64,000 nt of DNA from Iodidimonas sp. SYSU 1G8 (GCF_039655775.1 NZ_JBBYXJ010000002.1:1426001-1490000); one strand, 5' to 3'; positions 1 through 9,439 are shown, numbered from the stretch's first letter. Numbers and translations are program-made. Notes: a model not told the origin generated them from the letters alone.

Positions 1-1
1 G

Positions 2-1384
2 GTTGCGGATACTGTCGATGGCGTGCTCACGGCAGGCGGCAAGGCTTATGAAATCAGCGCCGAACGCGGCGATTTCCAAGTCCCGCCTCTGGCCGCGTCG
101 GGCGGCACCAACAGCACCGCGGGCGGTCCGTCGGATGCTTCGCCGCTTCCCGTGTGGCAGGCGGTATTGTTCGCTTTCGCAGGCGGTATCCTGCTCAACC
201 TGATGCCCTGCGTGTTCCCAGTGCTCTCACTCAAGGCCCTCGCGGTCGTCAAGGCGTCAGGCCTGTCACTGCGCGAGAAGCGGATGGAAGGCCTGCTGTA
301 CACGGCCGGCGTCATGGTCAGTTTTCTCGCGCTGGCAGGTGCGTTGCTCGCGTTTCGGGCTGGCGGAGCGGCCGTGGGCTGGGGCTTTCAGCTCCAGTCG
401 CCCGAAGTGGTGGCGGTGCTGGCCGTCATCCTGTTCGCGGTCGGCCTGTCGCTCGCTGGCTATTTCGAACTGGCCGGCAGCTTCACCGGCCTGGGACAGG
501 GGCTGGTCGATCGCGGCGGGGCGCTGGGCGCGTTCTCCACGGGCGTGCTGGCGACCATCGTCGCGACCCCGTGTACGGCGCCGTTCATGGCGTCGGCGCT
601 GGGCGCCGCGTTGCTGTTGCCACCTCTGTCCTCGCTGCTGATCTTCGCCGCGCTCGGTTTCGGTCTCGCCTTTCCCATGCTGCTGATCAGCGAGGTGCCG
701 GCCATCGGGAGGCTGTTGCCGAGACCTGGCCCCTGGATGGACAAGTTCCGCCAGTTTCTGGCCTTTCCTGTCTTCGCGACGGTCCTGTGGCTGGCGACCG
801 TGCTGGGACAGCAGGCAGGCGTCCACGCGGTCGCGGCGCTGCTGGCCATCTTCCTGCTGCTGACCTTCGCCATCTGGCTCTGGCGCATCGGCCGCGGCGC
901 GCACGGAATTGGCCGGGCGCTGGGTCATGGGCTCGCCGTGGCGGCGCTCATCGCCTGTGGCTGGCTGGTCTGGTTCGCCGGCAATCAGTCAGCGCCCGCC
1001 TCGGCGGTTGGCGGCGAAGCGCTGGCGGCCGAGCGGTTCGATCCGGCCAAGCTGGCTGAGTACCGCAATGCCGGCGAGCCGGTCTTCGTCAACTTCACGG
1101 CCGCCTGGTGCATCACCTGCCTGGCCAATGAACGGGTTGCGCTGTCGACGGAGGCGGTCGCCAATCGCTTTCGCGAGGACAAGGTTCGCTACATGAAGGG
1201 CGACTGGACCCTGCGCGATCCGGAAATCACCAAGACGCTCGCTGCCTATGGGCGCAGCGGCGTGCCGCTCTATCTCTATTTTGCGCCGGGTAGCGCGGAT
1301 GCGATCGTGCTGCCTCAGCTGCTGACGCCCGACATCGTCCTCAGGGAGATGAATCGGGCCGAGGGGAACCTTGTATCCGGATAG
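2..1384 (+). CDS. DsbD/ScsB-family thiol:disulfide interchange protein (5' truncated by window)
   Basis: The frame is open to the left edge, so the N-terminal periplasmic domain lies mostly outside the window. What remains is a membrane core of about eight helices starting with LLNLMPCVFPVLSLKAL, whose Cys matches the redox-active Cys of the DsbD transmembrane domain; a partner Cys is in IVATPCTAPFMA. A C-terminal thioredoxin-like domain follows, with the motif AWCITC (CxxC, near 1109-1120). Family knowledge: DsbD and ScsB pass electrons from cytoplasmic thioredoxin through the inner membrane to periplasmic substrates. The secreted redoxin 9 bases downstream is a plausible electron acceptor and probably shares the operon. 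DsbD versus ScsB cannot be settled without the missing N-terminus. Confidence 0.9.
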   Translation, partial: VADTVDGVLTAGGKAYEISAERGDFQVPPLAASGGTNSTAGGPSDASPLPVWQAVLFAFAGGILLNLMPCVFPVLSLKALAVVKASGLSLREKRMEGLLYTAGVMVSFLALAGALLAFRAGGAAVGWGFQLQSPEVVAVLAVILFAVGLSLAGYFELAGSFTGLGQGLVDRGGALGAFSTGVLATIVATPCTAPFMASALGAALLLPPLSSLLIFAALGFGLAFPMLLISEVPAIGRLLPRPGPWMDKFRQFLAFPVFATVLWLATVLGQQAGVHAVAALLAIFLLLTFAIWLWRIGRGAHGIGRALGHGLAVAALIACGWLVWFAGNQSAPASAVGGEALAAERFDPAKLAEYRNAGEPVFVNFTAAWCITCLANERVALSTEAVANRFREDKVRYMKGDWTLRDPEITKTLAAYGRSGVPLYLYFAPGSADAIVLPQLLTPDIVLREMNRAEGNLVSG

Positions 1385-1393
1385 GAGGATTTC

Positions 1394-2008
1394 ATGAAGC
1401 CATCGCGTCTTTCGACACTGGTGATCGGCATTTTTGCCCTTGGCGCCGTGTCCTCGGCCCAGGCGGTCCCGGAAATCGGCCAGCCAGCGCCGGCCTTCAC
1501 GGGCAAGGCCATGGACGGATCGTCTGTCGGCTTGGCCGATTACGCAGGCAAGACCGTCGTTCTCGAATGGACCAACCATGAATGCCCGTTCGTGAAGAAG
1601 CATTATGACAGCGGCAACATGCAGTCCCTGCAGAAGGACGTCACCGGTAAGGACGCTGTCTGGCTCACCGTAATCTCTTCCGCGCCGGGCAAGCAGGGCC
1701 ATGTGAGCGCAGAGAAGGCAAAAGAGCTGACCACGTCGCGCAACGCGGCCCCATCCCATGTCCTTCTCGACGAGGACGGCACGATCGGCCAGGCCTATGG
1801 CGCGACCGCCACGCCGCAGATGGTGGTGATCACCCCGAAGCAAACGGTTGCCTACATGGGCGCCATCGACAGCATCCCGTCCGCCAAGGCCTCGGATATT
1901 CCCAAAGCCGAGAACTACGTGAAGGCGGCGTTCGACGCCGTATCGGCGGGGACGCCGGTCGCCACGGCCGAAACCAAGGCGTACGGCTGTTCGGTGAAGT
2001 ACCAGTAA
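1394..2008 (+). CDS. secreted thioredoxin/redoxin-family protein
   Basis: 204 residues with a clear signal peptide (residues 1-24, cleavage after AQA) followed by a redoxin/AhpC-TSA-like domain that starts PEIGQPAPAF. The active-site region reads NHECPFVKKHY, with Cys64 in the position of the peroxidatic or TlpA-type Cys but without a CxxC. A second Cys lies at position 199 near the C-terminus and could resolve a disulfide. An AGGAGG-like site lies just upstream. The gene follows the DsbD/ScsB gene by 9 bases, so it is probably its periplasmic client. The true substrate is unknown. Confidence 0.85.
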   Translation: MKPSRLSTLVIGIFALGAVSSAQAVPEIGQPAPAFTGKAMDGSSVGLADYAGKTVVLEWTNHECPFVKKHYDSGNMQSLQKDVTGKDAVWLTVISSAPGKQGHVSAEKAKELTTSRNAAPSHVLLDEDGTIGQAYGATATPQMVVITPKQTVAYMGAIDSIPSAKASDIPKAENYVKAAFDAVSAGTPVATAETKAYGCSVKYQ

Positions 2009-2069
2009 GGGCCGTGGCAAGCAGCTTTCCGGGCGTTCAGGGTAATTTTCGGACCTACCGGGAAACCGC

Positions 2070-2098
2070 TTGCAAGGGTCGGGTTTCCTTGGCATAAC
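2070..2098 (+). promoter_or_regulatory. candidate promoter for tRNA-Thr
   Basis: TTGCAA (2070-2075) and CATAAC (2093-2098) are separated by 17 bases and end 10 bases before the mature tRNA. Both are two or fewer changes from sigma-70 consensus. Position and spacing support it; no experiment does. Confidence 0.4.
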
Positions 2099-2108
2099 CC
2101 GCCCCGCT

Positions 2109-2183
<75 letters not shown>

Positions 2184-2258
2184 TTTCCCTCCTTTTATAC
2201 GTCCGTCCCAGCCATGCGGGCGTCATGCGACTCGCCGCCAGTGGTCCTTGTTGATCGT

Positions 2259-2795
2259 TCAGTTCAGCAGATGGGCCTGCCGCGCCTTGTCTTTCTCGGC
2301 CGGATCTTCAGTCAGCGTACCCAGGCTCAGATCCCATTCGCCCGCTTTGGCGGCATTGCGGATCAGACGTGTCAGCGAATGCAGCAGGGTGTCGTCGAGG
2401 GCGAGGGTGACGGGTTTTCCCTCCGTGGACACGAGTGCGAGTTGATTGCTTTCGCCCGCGGCTTTGCGTCTGACGGCACCCTTGGTGATCAGCACAGGGT
2501 CGGGGCCGAGCGGCTGGGTCACTACCTTGTCGCTGTCATAGGCCGCACCGAAGCGCGCCTTGGCGAGGGCCTGTTCGTGCTGGAAACGCACCACGCTGGT
2601 GCGCGCGTCGGGCGTGGGTTGCGCGGCGGCTTCGGGAGTGGATTCGGCCAGCCGTACAAGATTTGGCCAGAGCAACCTGACGAATCGCCGGGTCAGCCAC
2701 AGCTTGACCTCGGTACCGTCCCGCGCGATGACCGACAGCAGCAGGCGGTCTTCGGGCGCGATGTACTGGACGCGCATCTGGTGAATGGTCGACAT
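2259..2795 (-). CDS. conserved hypothetical protein
   Basis: About 178 residues starting MSTIHQMRVQYI; I prefer this ATG to the longer upstream frame because a GAAAGGA-like site precedes it and the upstream residues look non-coding. The protein is soluble, with no signal peptide or membrane segment. The middle (LWLTRRFVRLLWPNLVRL) is helical and the end is charged. I do not recognise a domain. It is divergent from the TonB-dependent receptor gene and convergent with tRNA-Thr. Coding potential looks good because the frame is long and GC-rich at third positions. Confidence 0.65.
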   Translation of the reverse strand: MSTIHQMRVQYIAPEDRLLLSVIARDGTEVKLWLTRRFVRLLWPNLVRLAESTPEAAAQPTPDARTSVVRFQHEQALAKARFGAAYDSDKVVTQPLGPDPVLITKGAVRRKAAGESNQLALVSTEGKPVTLALDDTLLHSLTRLIRNAAKAGEWDLSLGTLTEDPAEKDKARQAHLLN

Positions 2796-2972
2796 GGCGC
2801 GGTAGCGATCCTTTCGGGCGACGGTTGCATCAGACGCATGGGACATTTTCATCCCGTGGTCGCGGGTCACCTCATTTCCTGCCGCAGGATATGCTAAAGC
2901 GGCGGTCAACCGAAGCAGCGTCATTCACGCTGGTCGCCAAGAAGCAGTCGGGGCGGAGGGGACGTACCGGAC

Positions 2973-5426
2973 ATGACCTGTAGGTCAGTAGTTTCAGCCA
3001 TATGGCCCGTCGCGCTCATGGCCGCGCTGTGGTCGGAGACCGCCGTCGCCGATCCGGCCGCATCGCGTGCGCTGATCGAGGAGGTGATCTCGACCGCGCG
3101 TCAGCGGCAGGAGCCGTTGCAGCAGGTGCCCGTCGCCGCGACAGCATTCAATACCGAGATGCTCGAGCGCTATGCGCTCGATGATTTGCAGCAGGTGGCG
3201 CAGAAAACGCCCAACCTGATCGCCACCTATGGCGGCACCGGTGGCGCGGCCGCGCTCTTCTTGCGCGGCATTGGCACCAATGCGGATAGTACCGGCTTCG
3301 AATCCGCCATCGGCATCGTCATTGACGGGGTGCACCATTCGCGGGGGCGATATATCCAGCAGGGTTTTTTCGACCTGGAGCAGGTGGAGATCCTGAAGGG
3401 TCCGCAGGCGCTTTATTTCGGCAAGAACAATTCCGCCGGCCTCATCGTGCTGCGGACCAAAAGTCCCGGCACCGAGTTCGAGGCGCATGCCCGCGCCGGA
3501 TATGAGGTCGAGGCAAGGGAGGTGATGGCGGAGGCCGGCATGTCCGTGCCGGTGAGCGACAAGGTCGCCTTTCGTGTCGCCGCCAAATGGTCGGACATGC
3601 GTGGCTGGGCGCGCAATCTCTCGCAGCCGATCGCGGCCAACCTGCCTTTCTGGGACGCTATCCCCGGGGCGTCGCGCCAGCATGCGCCCAACAAGGACGA
3701 ACTTCTCGGCCGCTTTACCCTGCGCCTGACGCCCGGCGACCGGCTGGAGGCGATCCTCAAGGTCAGCGGCGCCCGCAACAGGGATTCCGGTCAGGCGTCG
3801 ACCACGCAACTGTCCGACTGCAACGGGCCCGGCGGCCGACCGCAACGCATTCACGGCTTCGTACCCTCACCTTGGGACGATTGCGTCCTGAACGGCAAGG
3901 TGAGCCACAGCGGTCTTTCGCCGGCCCTCTTCGTCGGCGAGCCGGAAATCTTCGGTGACGGCAGAACCTTCACGGACTACCACGCGCTGACGACGTCGCT
4001 GGAGACGACTTACCGATTCGACGCCGCCACATTGACCTCGGTGACCGCATACCAGCGCTACGGCGTCCGCGGGCTGGAGAACTACACCTTCTCGGACGAT
4101 GGTCAACTCGCGGCCTTCGATGAAACCCGATACGACGCCTTCAGCGAGGAGCTGCGGCTGGTCACGGATTTCGACGGTCCGGTGAACGTTCTTCTCGGGG
4201 CGCTCTATGCCCGGTCGGACCTCTATTATCGCGGGGCGATCCGGCTGGGGCCGTATCAGCTCTTCGGCATGCGCTTCGATCCCGTCACCGGGCGTCAGTT
4301 CACCTTCGACAAGCATTCGAACACGGTCGGCGAGACGTGGTCGGCCTATGCCGAGGCCCAGTGGGACATCACGCCTGTGATCGAATTGGCGGGCGGTGCG
4401 CGGTACACGCGCGAGGTGAAGACCTTCGAGATGATTCCCGACTTCATCCACCCGCTCGCCCTCGACGTCAATGGGGGCAGCCTGTCCGGCCAGTCCTATG
4501 CGGGTCGGTTCACGGACGACAACGTTTCGCCGCAGGTGACGCTGACCTGGCGCCCTCTGCCGGCGGCGACTTTCTACGTCGCCTACAAGACCGGCTTCAA
4601 GTCCGGCGGGTTCGACAGTTCCTATCTCCTCGGCACCGGGGTGACCGTGGACGATCTCACCTTCGGCAGCGAAAAGGCGAAGGGTTTCGAGGCGGGCGCC
4701 AAGACCACACTGTTGGATGGCGCGCTGCGTCTGGATGGCGTGGTCTATTCCTATGTCTTCGACGATCTGCAGGTGCAGCAGTTCAGTCCCCAGACGGCGC
4801 AGTTCAACGTGACCAATGCGGGCCGGGCCCGCACGCGCGGCATCGAGGCCGAGTTCGCCTGGGCAGCCTGGAGCGGAGCCAATCTGTTCGGCTCGATCGG
4901 CTACAACGACGCGACCTATCGCGAGTTCATCGCCGGTTGTTACTCAGGCCAGTCCATCGAGGCGGGTTGCGATGTTTTCCTGGGCGGTCCGGGAGACGCG
5001 CAGGCGGACGCGCAGGATCTGGCCGGCCGGCGGCTGGCGCGAGCACCGCGATGGGTCCTGGCGCTCGGGGCAAGCCATACTGTCTCGCTGTCCGAAAGGC
5101 TTGGCGCGACCCTTACCCTCGATGGACGCTATACGGGCGGATATTCGGCGAATGTCCTCGCCGTTCCAGAAGCGGCCCGTCCGTCATCATTCCTGCTGGA
5201 TGCCACCATGCAGCTTTTCCATGCGGACGAGACGTGGGAAGTGGCGCTGATCGGCCGTAACCTGACCAATGCCAAAATTGCCTATGTCGCGGGCGAACGG
5301 CCACGGACCGGTGGTGCGTATGGTTACGACGCGGACAGTCCGTTGCTGGGAAACCGTTCCGATACATTCGCGCGGCTGGAGCGGGGCCGCCAATTATGGG
5401 TGCGCATGACCTGGCGGTTTCACTAG
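2973..5426 (+). CDS. TonB-dependent receptor
   Basis: 817 residues with a signal peptide (about 1-26, AVADPAA), a plug domain (about 35-165, with LFLRGIGTNAD and VEILKGPQALYFGKN) and a 22-strand barrel ending WVRMTWRFH, the aromatic C-terminus needed for outer-membrane assembly. The plug style matches the large sphingomonad/caulobacter receptor group that imports glycans, siderophores or other organic substrates, but the substrate cannot be read from sequence. No STN signalling domain is present, so it should not control its own sigma factor. A GGAGGGGA site precedes the ATG. It stands alone between divergent and convergent neighbours. Confidence 0.92.
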   Translation: MTCRSVVSAIWPVALMAALWSETAVADPAASRALIEEVISTARQRQEPLQQVPVAATAFNTEMLERYALDDLQQVAQKTPNLIATYGGTGGAAALFLRGIGTNADSTGFESAIGIVIDGVHHSRGRYIQQGFFDLEQVEILKGPQALYFGKNNSAGLIVLRTKSPGTEFEAHARAGYEVEAREVMAEAGMSVPVSDKVAFRVAAKWSDMRGWARNLSQPIAANLPFWDAIPGASRQHAPNKDELLGRFTLRLTPGDRLEAILKVSGARNRDSGQASTTQLSDCNGPGGRPQRIHGFVPSPWDDCVLNGKVSHSGLSPALFVGEPEIFGDGRTFTDYHALTTSLETTYRFDAATLTSVTAYQRYGVRGLENYTFSDDGQLAAFDETRYDAFSEELRLVTDFDGPVNVLLGALYARSDLYYRGAIRLGPYQLFGMRFDPVTGRQFTFDKHSNTVGETWSAYAEAQWDITPVIELAGGARYTREVKTFEMIPDFIHPLALDVNGGSLSGQSYAGRFTDDNVSPQVTLTWRPLPAATFYVAYKTGFKSGGFDSSYLLGTGVTVDDLTFGSEKAKGFEAGAKTTLLDGALRLDGVVYSYVFDDLQVQQFSPQTAQFNVTNAGRARTRGIEAEFAWAAWSGANLFGSIGYNDATYREFIAGCYSGQSIEAGCDVFLGGPGDAQADAQDLAGRRLARAPRWVLALGASHTVSLSERLGATLTLDGRYTGGYSANVLAVPEAARPSSFLLDATMQLFHADETWEVALIGRNLTNAKIAYVAGERPRTGGAYGYDADSPLLGNRSDTFARLERGRQLWVRMTWRFH

Positions 5427-5429
5427 ATT

Positions 5430-6254
5430 TCAGTAGCCGCCGGACACGGTCGCCGTGCCGATATCGGTATTGTAGCGGCAGCTGAAAGCCTTCAGCTTCC
5501 GTTTCTCGCCATCGCTGCGATGCAGCGACGTGCCGATCCCGCTGAGGTAGATGTACGGGACTGTGCCGTATCGTCCCGCATCGTAATAGGGCGATGTCCA
5601 TGGCGATGAGCGGCTTCCCCATGACACCGTGCCGTCCGCCTGGCGTTGCAATTCCTCGGTGCATACGCCGAAGGCGCGGCTCAATGCGCGATCGAGCGCC
5701 GCGGGTTCATGATGGGCCGCGAGCGTCCGTAGTCTTCCGGTGTCCTCCACGCCATAGATTCCATTTGCCCCGGGCGCATGGGTGACCTGAAAGCGCACAT
5801 CCCTGAATTCCCAGAGTTCGTCTTCCAGAAACTGCCCGTCGTCGACCTTGGGCGCGCCGAACCATTCCCGAAGCTTCTCTCTCGCGCGGGTCATGGCGGT
5901 TTCGGAGAAACGCGCGTCGGCCGCGATGAGAACGCCCTCGTGGAACTGATAGGAAACCTCGATCGGCGCTTCCGGAAAGTCCGTGCCTTCGGTCGATCCG
6001 TCGCAGATGATGACGTCAAGGCCCACATAGCGCCCATCGGTCTCGAAAAACACGCTGGATGTCTCGCTGGCGCAGTCCAGGGAACTGTCTCGGCCGGCGC
6101 CCAGAGAGAGCCCCAGATTGGTGACCTGCCGGGGACTTGTCATCTCATGGCGCATCGGCGGTGGCGGGCTCGATGCAATGGCGGCCGCGCCGAAAATCGC
6201 GACCAGAACCACGCCTGCGAACGAAATGAGGAAACCGCGACCAGGGCGCTTCAA
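5430..6254 (-). CDS. hypothetical protein with N-terminal membrane anchor
   Basis: 274 residues from a TTG start whose TTGA overlaps the TGA stop of the upstream LysR gene, which supports both the start and translational coupling. Residues 1-30 form one hydrophobic segment (FLISFAGVVLVAIFGAAAIA), either an uncleaved anchor or a signal peptide. The rest is probably periplasmic, with several Cys (DCASE, IICDG, GVCTE, FSCRY) that could form disulfides. No family is recognised. It ends 4 bases from the convergent TonB receptor gene. Confidence 0.6.
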   Translation of the reverse strand: MKRPGRGFLISFAGVVLVAIFGAAAIASSPPPPMRHEMTSPRQVTNLGLSLGAGRDSSLDCASETSSVFFETDGRYVGLDVIICDGSTEGTDFPEAPIEVSYQFHEGVLIAADARFSETAMTRAREKLREWFGAPKVDDGQFLEDELWEFRDVRFQVTHAPGANGIYGVEDTGRLRTLAAHHEPAALDRALSRAFGVCTEELQRQADGTVSWGSRSSPWTSPYYDAGRYGTVPYIYLSGIGTSLHRSDGEKRKLKAFSCRYNTDIGTATVSGGY

Positions 6255-7168
6255 GGAAGTGTTCCCGGCTCCGGCTCGCACGCCAGAATGGCGCTCTCGG
6301 CCCTGATCCGGCTTGCCATGAAGTCCATGAACGCCCGGACTCGGGCGCTGCGCCTCGTATCGCGGTGTGTAAGGATCCAAAGGCTTGTCCGCAGGTCCGG
6401 GATAACCGGAGTCAAACGCCGCAAGTCCTCGTCCAGTTCCGCCACGAAGCAGGGCAGGACGGCGATGCCGACCCCCGCGCGCGCGCCGGCAAGCAGCACT
6501 GTGAGGATATTGGAGCGCATGACCACATTCGCCGCTGGATGGTGGGTTCTCATCCAGCGGCCCATCGAGGTGCCGGCCAGACTTTCATCGAAAGCAAGCC
6601 ATCGGTGGTTCTCCAGATCCGCGACGTCCCCAGCGGCATCCAGGTAGGAAGGCGAGCCATACACAGCGCTCGCCACGTGGCCGAGCCTGCGCCCCACCAG
6701 CGCCTCCGGCGGGTGATCCGTTGGCCTGATCGCCACGTCCGCGTCGCGCTGCGTCAGGTTGACGACCCGCTCGGACACAGCCAGTTCGACGACGATGCCG
6801 GGATAGGCGTCGTGAAACGCGGCGATATGCGGCGCGAGGAAATATTCAGCCAGCGTATCGACGGTCGCGCATCTCACCGTACCGGTCAGGCCGACGTCGC
6901 GCCCGGCGATCCGCCGCTCGAGCGTCGTGACGCTCTCCTCGACCCGGGCGGCCACGTCGGCCATTTCTTCGCCCGCCGCCGTTGGAGTATAGCCCGTGGG
7001 TGTGCGTTCGAACAGATGGACCCCGAGGCGTTCCTCGACGATGTTGAGGCGGCGCAGTACGGTGGTGTGATTGATGTTCATGAGCCTGGAAGCGCCGGAA
7101 AGGCCTCCGCCTCGCAAGATGGAGAGAACCAGCCGCAAATCGTCCCACGAGGATTCCTGTGCGCTCAT
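6251..7168 (-). CDS. LysR-family transcriptional regulator
   Basis: 305 residues. An N-terminal winged helix-turn-helix (about 8-67) contains RGGGLSGASRLMNINHTTVLRRLNIVEERLGVHLFERT, given here only to mark its extent through the key turn SGASRLMNINHTTV. A LysR substrate-binding domain follows (about 92-295). The replacement of the usual Q..S..I core by NHTTVLRRL is typical of the LysR subgroup that starts WDDLR. It is divergent from an azoreductase gene across 103 bases, the classic arrangement for a LysR regulator controlling its neighbour. The inducer is unknown. Confidence 0.92.
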   Translation of the reverse strand: MSAQESSWDDLRLVLSILRGGGLSGASRLMNINHTTVLRRLNIVEERLGVHLFERTPTGYTPTAAGEEMADVAARVEESVTTLERRIAGRDVGLTGTVRCATVDTLAEYFLAPHIAAFHDAYPGIVVELAVSERVVNLTQRDADVAIRPTDHPPEALVGRRLGHVASAVYGSPSYLDAAGDVADLENHRWLAFDESLAGTSMGRWMRTHHPAANVVMRSNILTVLLAGARAGVGIAVLPCFVAELDEDLRRLTPVIPDLRTSLWILTHRDTRRSARVRAFMDFMASRIRAESAILACEPEPGTLP

Positions 7169-7271
7169 GCACAGGATATTTCACCAAATGCCCAGTTATG
7201 ACAAGAGCCGTGGCCGCATAGGCTGCATGTCAACGGCGGCTTCCGCCGATATTCATTCAGTGAGGGACATC

Positions 7272-7910
7272 ATGCGCACCGTTCTCGTCATCGACTCCAG
7301 CCCCAATTTGTCCACTTCCGTCAGCCGCGCCCTGACGCGCCGCTTTTCCGAGTCCTGGTCGCTGAGTCATCCGGGCGACAGGATCGTCCATAGGGATATC
7401 GGCGCCAGTCCGCCGCCGCATCTCGACAGCGACACCCTCGCGGCGTGGTCCACGCCGCCCGAGAAGCGCGATGCGGACGGCGTCCGCCGGGCGGCGCTGT
7501 CCGACGCGCTGATCGCCGAGCTGGTCGATGCGGATGTGGTGGTGATCGGCGCGCCGATGCACAATTTCTCGGTCTCATCGGGTCTCAAGACCTGGATCGA
7601 CCACGTCGCGCGCGCGGGCATGACCTTCAGGTACACCGAAGCGGGTCCCCAGGGTCTGATCGCCGACAAGCCGGTTTATCTGGTCAGCAGTCGCGGCGGC
7701 GCCTATGGCGTTGGTTCGGGCGGCGAGGCCGCCGACTTCCAGGAAACACAGCTTCTGCATGTGCTGCGTTTCCTGGGGCTGACGGATGTCACCGTGATCC
7801 GGGCGGAAAAGCTGGCCTTCGGTCCTGACGTTGCCCGGGCGAGCGTAGAGGCAGCGGAACGGCTGGTCGACGAGATCGTCGCCGACAGTGCCGCGTCGCG
7901 GGCCGCCTAG
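7272..7910 (+). CDS. FMN-dependent NADH-azoreductase (AzoR family)
   Basis: 212 residues from ATG 7272, with GAGGGA just upstream; the longer frame into the LysR gene is rejected. The flavodoxin-like fold begins MRTVLVIDSSPN. The family signature PMHNFSVSSGLKTWIDHV and the following MTFRYTEAGPQGL match AzoR closely. AzoR enzymes use NADH and FMN to reduce azo compounds and quinones in the cytoplasm and protect against thiol or quinone stress. It is divergent from the LysR gene, which is its likely regulator. Confidence 0.9.
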   Translation: MRTVLVIDSSPNLSTSVSRALTRRFSESWSLSHPGDRIVHRDIGASPPPHLDSDTLAAWSTPPEKRDADGVRRAALSDALIAELVDADVVVIGAPMHNFSVSSGLKTWIDHVARAGMTFRYTEAGPQGLIADKPVYLVSSRGGAYGVGSGGEAADFQETQLLHVLRFLGLTDVTVIRAEKLAFGPDVARASVEAAERLVDEIVADSAASRAA

Positions 7911-8380
7911 ATTCGGCTCGCGCGGCCCGGGTGCCCGGGCAGGGGATTGGTGGATGGCGGGTCGTCCTTCAGGTATTGGCCCACGCCCACCACCTCGCGC
8001 TCGGCGAACAGCCACTGACCGTCGATGCGGACGAGGCGGTCCTTCCATCGACCCCAGTAGTGCATGGGATCGTGACTGCCCGCATAGCGGTGAAAGGCAT
8101 AGACGTAGGATAGACCCGTCGCCGTATCGCCGCTCAGCGTCAGCTTGATGTTCGACAGATGGTGGCTGGTCGCGGTGAACGCGTCGAGAATGCCGGTCAG
8201 GCGCTGCGCGATGGCCTCTCGTCCGACGAACTTGCCCCAGTAATGGCCGATGCCATCCGGCGCGAAACAGGCGGCGGCGCCCTCCGGGTCATTCGCGTCG
8301 ATGCGTTCGGCGTAATGGACCATCAGCTTGCTGATGGCGTGGTGGTCGAGCATTTCCCGGATATCATCTTGCTGGCTCAT
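7907..8380 (-). CDS. nuclear transport factor 2 (SnoaL-like) family protein
   Basis: 157 residues from ATG 8380, with GGAGGA 7 bases upstream; the track's longer frame starts at a TTG inside that site. The small cone-shaped alpha+beta fold is suggested by the helix IREMLDHHAISKLMVHYAERIDANDPEGAAACFAPDG and the strands ending WLFAEREVVG. SnoaL-like proteins include dehydratases, isomerases and ring-hydroxylating dioxygenase beta-like subunits, so the function stays open. It is convergent with azoR, overlapping it by 4 bases. Confidence 0.8.
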   Translation of the reverse strand: MSQQDDIREMLDHHAISKLMVHYAERIDANDPEGAAACFAPDGIGHYWGKFVGREAIAQRLTGILDAFTATSHHLSNIKLTLSGDTATGLSYVYAFHRYAGSHDPMHYWGRWKDRLVRIDGQWLFAEREVVGVGQYLKDDPPSTNPLPGHPGRASRI

Positions 8381-8459
8381 GCATTTCCTCCCCAATGAGG
8401 AACGCAGCCTAGCAGCGGGAGAGATACCGCAACAACCGTTAGCGGCATTGTCCTGGCGA

Positions 8460-9098
8460 TCAGCGCAAGCCGGCGATGTCCAGTACCTTGGTCAGGTCGC
8501 GTTCGTCGATCCGATATTGCGCGGCTTCGGCGACCTTGGGCTTGGCGCAGAAGCCGATGCCAAAGCCGGCTGCCTGGATCATGGGCAGGTCGTTGGCGCC
8601 GTCGCCGATGGCGATGACCTGCTGGAGGCCGATGCCCATCTCGTCGGCGTACCGGCGCATGGTCTCGAGTTTCGCTTCCGCACCCAGAATCGGTTCGCCG
8701 ACCGTGCCGGTCAGTTTGCCGTCCGCCACGTTCAGCGTATTGGCGTGATGGGCGTCGAAGCCGGCCGCGTCGGCGATCCTGCCGGTGAAGAAGGTAAAGC
8801 CGCCGGAGACCAGCACGCATTTGATGCCCCGGGCGTGCAGCGCGTCGGTCATTTCGCGGGCGCCTTTGGTCAGCCGGATCCGGCTGTCATAGACGTCCTG
8901 CAGTGCGGCCTCGGGCAAACCCTTCAGCATGCCGACGCGCTCGCGCAACGCCGCCTCGAAATCAAGTTCTCCGCGCATCGCCCTTTCGGTGATGGCGGAG
9001 ACCTGATCCTTGAGACCGACGGCGTCGGCGAGTTCGTCAATGCATTCGTTTTCGATGATCGTGGAATCCATGTCCGCGATCAGGAGGCGAACGGTCAC
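8460..9098 (-). CDS. serB: phosphoserine phosphatase, catalytic part
   Basis: 212 residues of HAD-superfamily SerB. Motif I is DMDST (residues 9-13), motif II is VSGGF, and motif III/IV is GDGANDLPM. It hydrolyses phosphoserine to serine, the last step of serine synthesis in the cytoplasm. It is shorter than the usual alphaproteobacterial SerB of about 290 residues because the N-terminal regulatory-type domain is missing from this frame. That domain appears to be encoded by the gene immediately upstream, whose TAG stop shares one base with this GTG start. Confidence 0.93.
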   Translation of the reverse strand: MTVRLLIADMDSTIIENECIDELADAVGLKDQVSAITERAMRGELDFEAALRERVGMLKGLPEAALQDVYDSRIRLTKGAREMTDALHARGIKCVLVSGGFTFFTGRIADAAGFDAHHANTLNVADGKLTGTVGEPILGAEAKLETMRRYADEMGIGLQQVIAIGDGANDLPMIQAAGFGIGFCAKPKVAEAAQYRIDERDLTKVLDIAGLR

Positions 9099-9340
9099 TA
9101 GGCCTCCGGCTTGTTCTCGATCACGAGACCCGAGCCCTTGACCGCGCCATTGGCGAGTTCAATGGCCTTGTCGCCGTCGATGCCCTCATAGCGCAGCTCG
9201 GCCTGCACGTTCTTGGTGATCCAGCGGGGTTTCAGGCCGGATGCGCCCGCGCGCGTCAGGGCAGCCGATACCAGTTCCAGATGCACCGGCGTCAGACGCG
9301 CGATACCCTGGGTCGCCTGGAAGGTAAGTGTTCTAGCCAT
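9098..9340 (-). CDS. small protein resembling the detached N-terminal domain of SerB
   Basis: 80 residues starting MARTLTFQATQGIA. Alphaproteobacterial SerB proteins start with a domain of about 75 residues containing an LTP helix, an SGL turn, a W and a strand just before the HAD core. This protein has RLTPVHLELVSAAL, ASGLKPRWI and GSGLVIENK in the same order. Its stop and the serB GTG overlap as TAGTG, so translation is probably coupled. I infer a gene fission or a single-base frameshift of one ancestral serB; the similarity was judged by eye only. Confidence 0.6.
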   Translation of the reverse strand: MARTLTFQATQGIARLTPVHLELVSAALTRAGASGLKPRWITKNVQAELRYEGIDGDKAIELANGAVKGSGLVIENKPEA

Positions 9341-9439
9341 GAATTGATGTCCTCTCCTCGTAGAACCATGCCACCGAGCGATTCCCTGCTCTCGTCACAG
9401 TGGCTTGTCCCCGTTCAGAATTTGCCGAAGTATGGTGTC

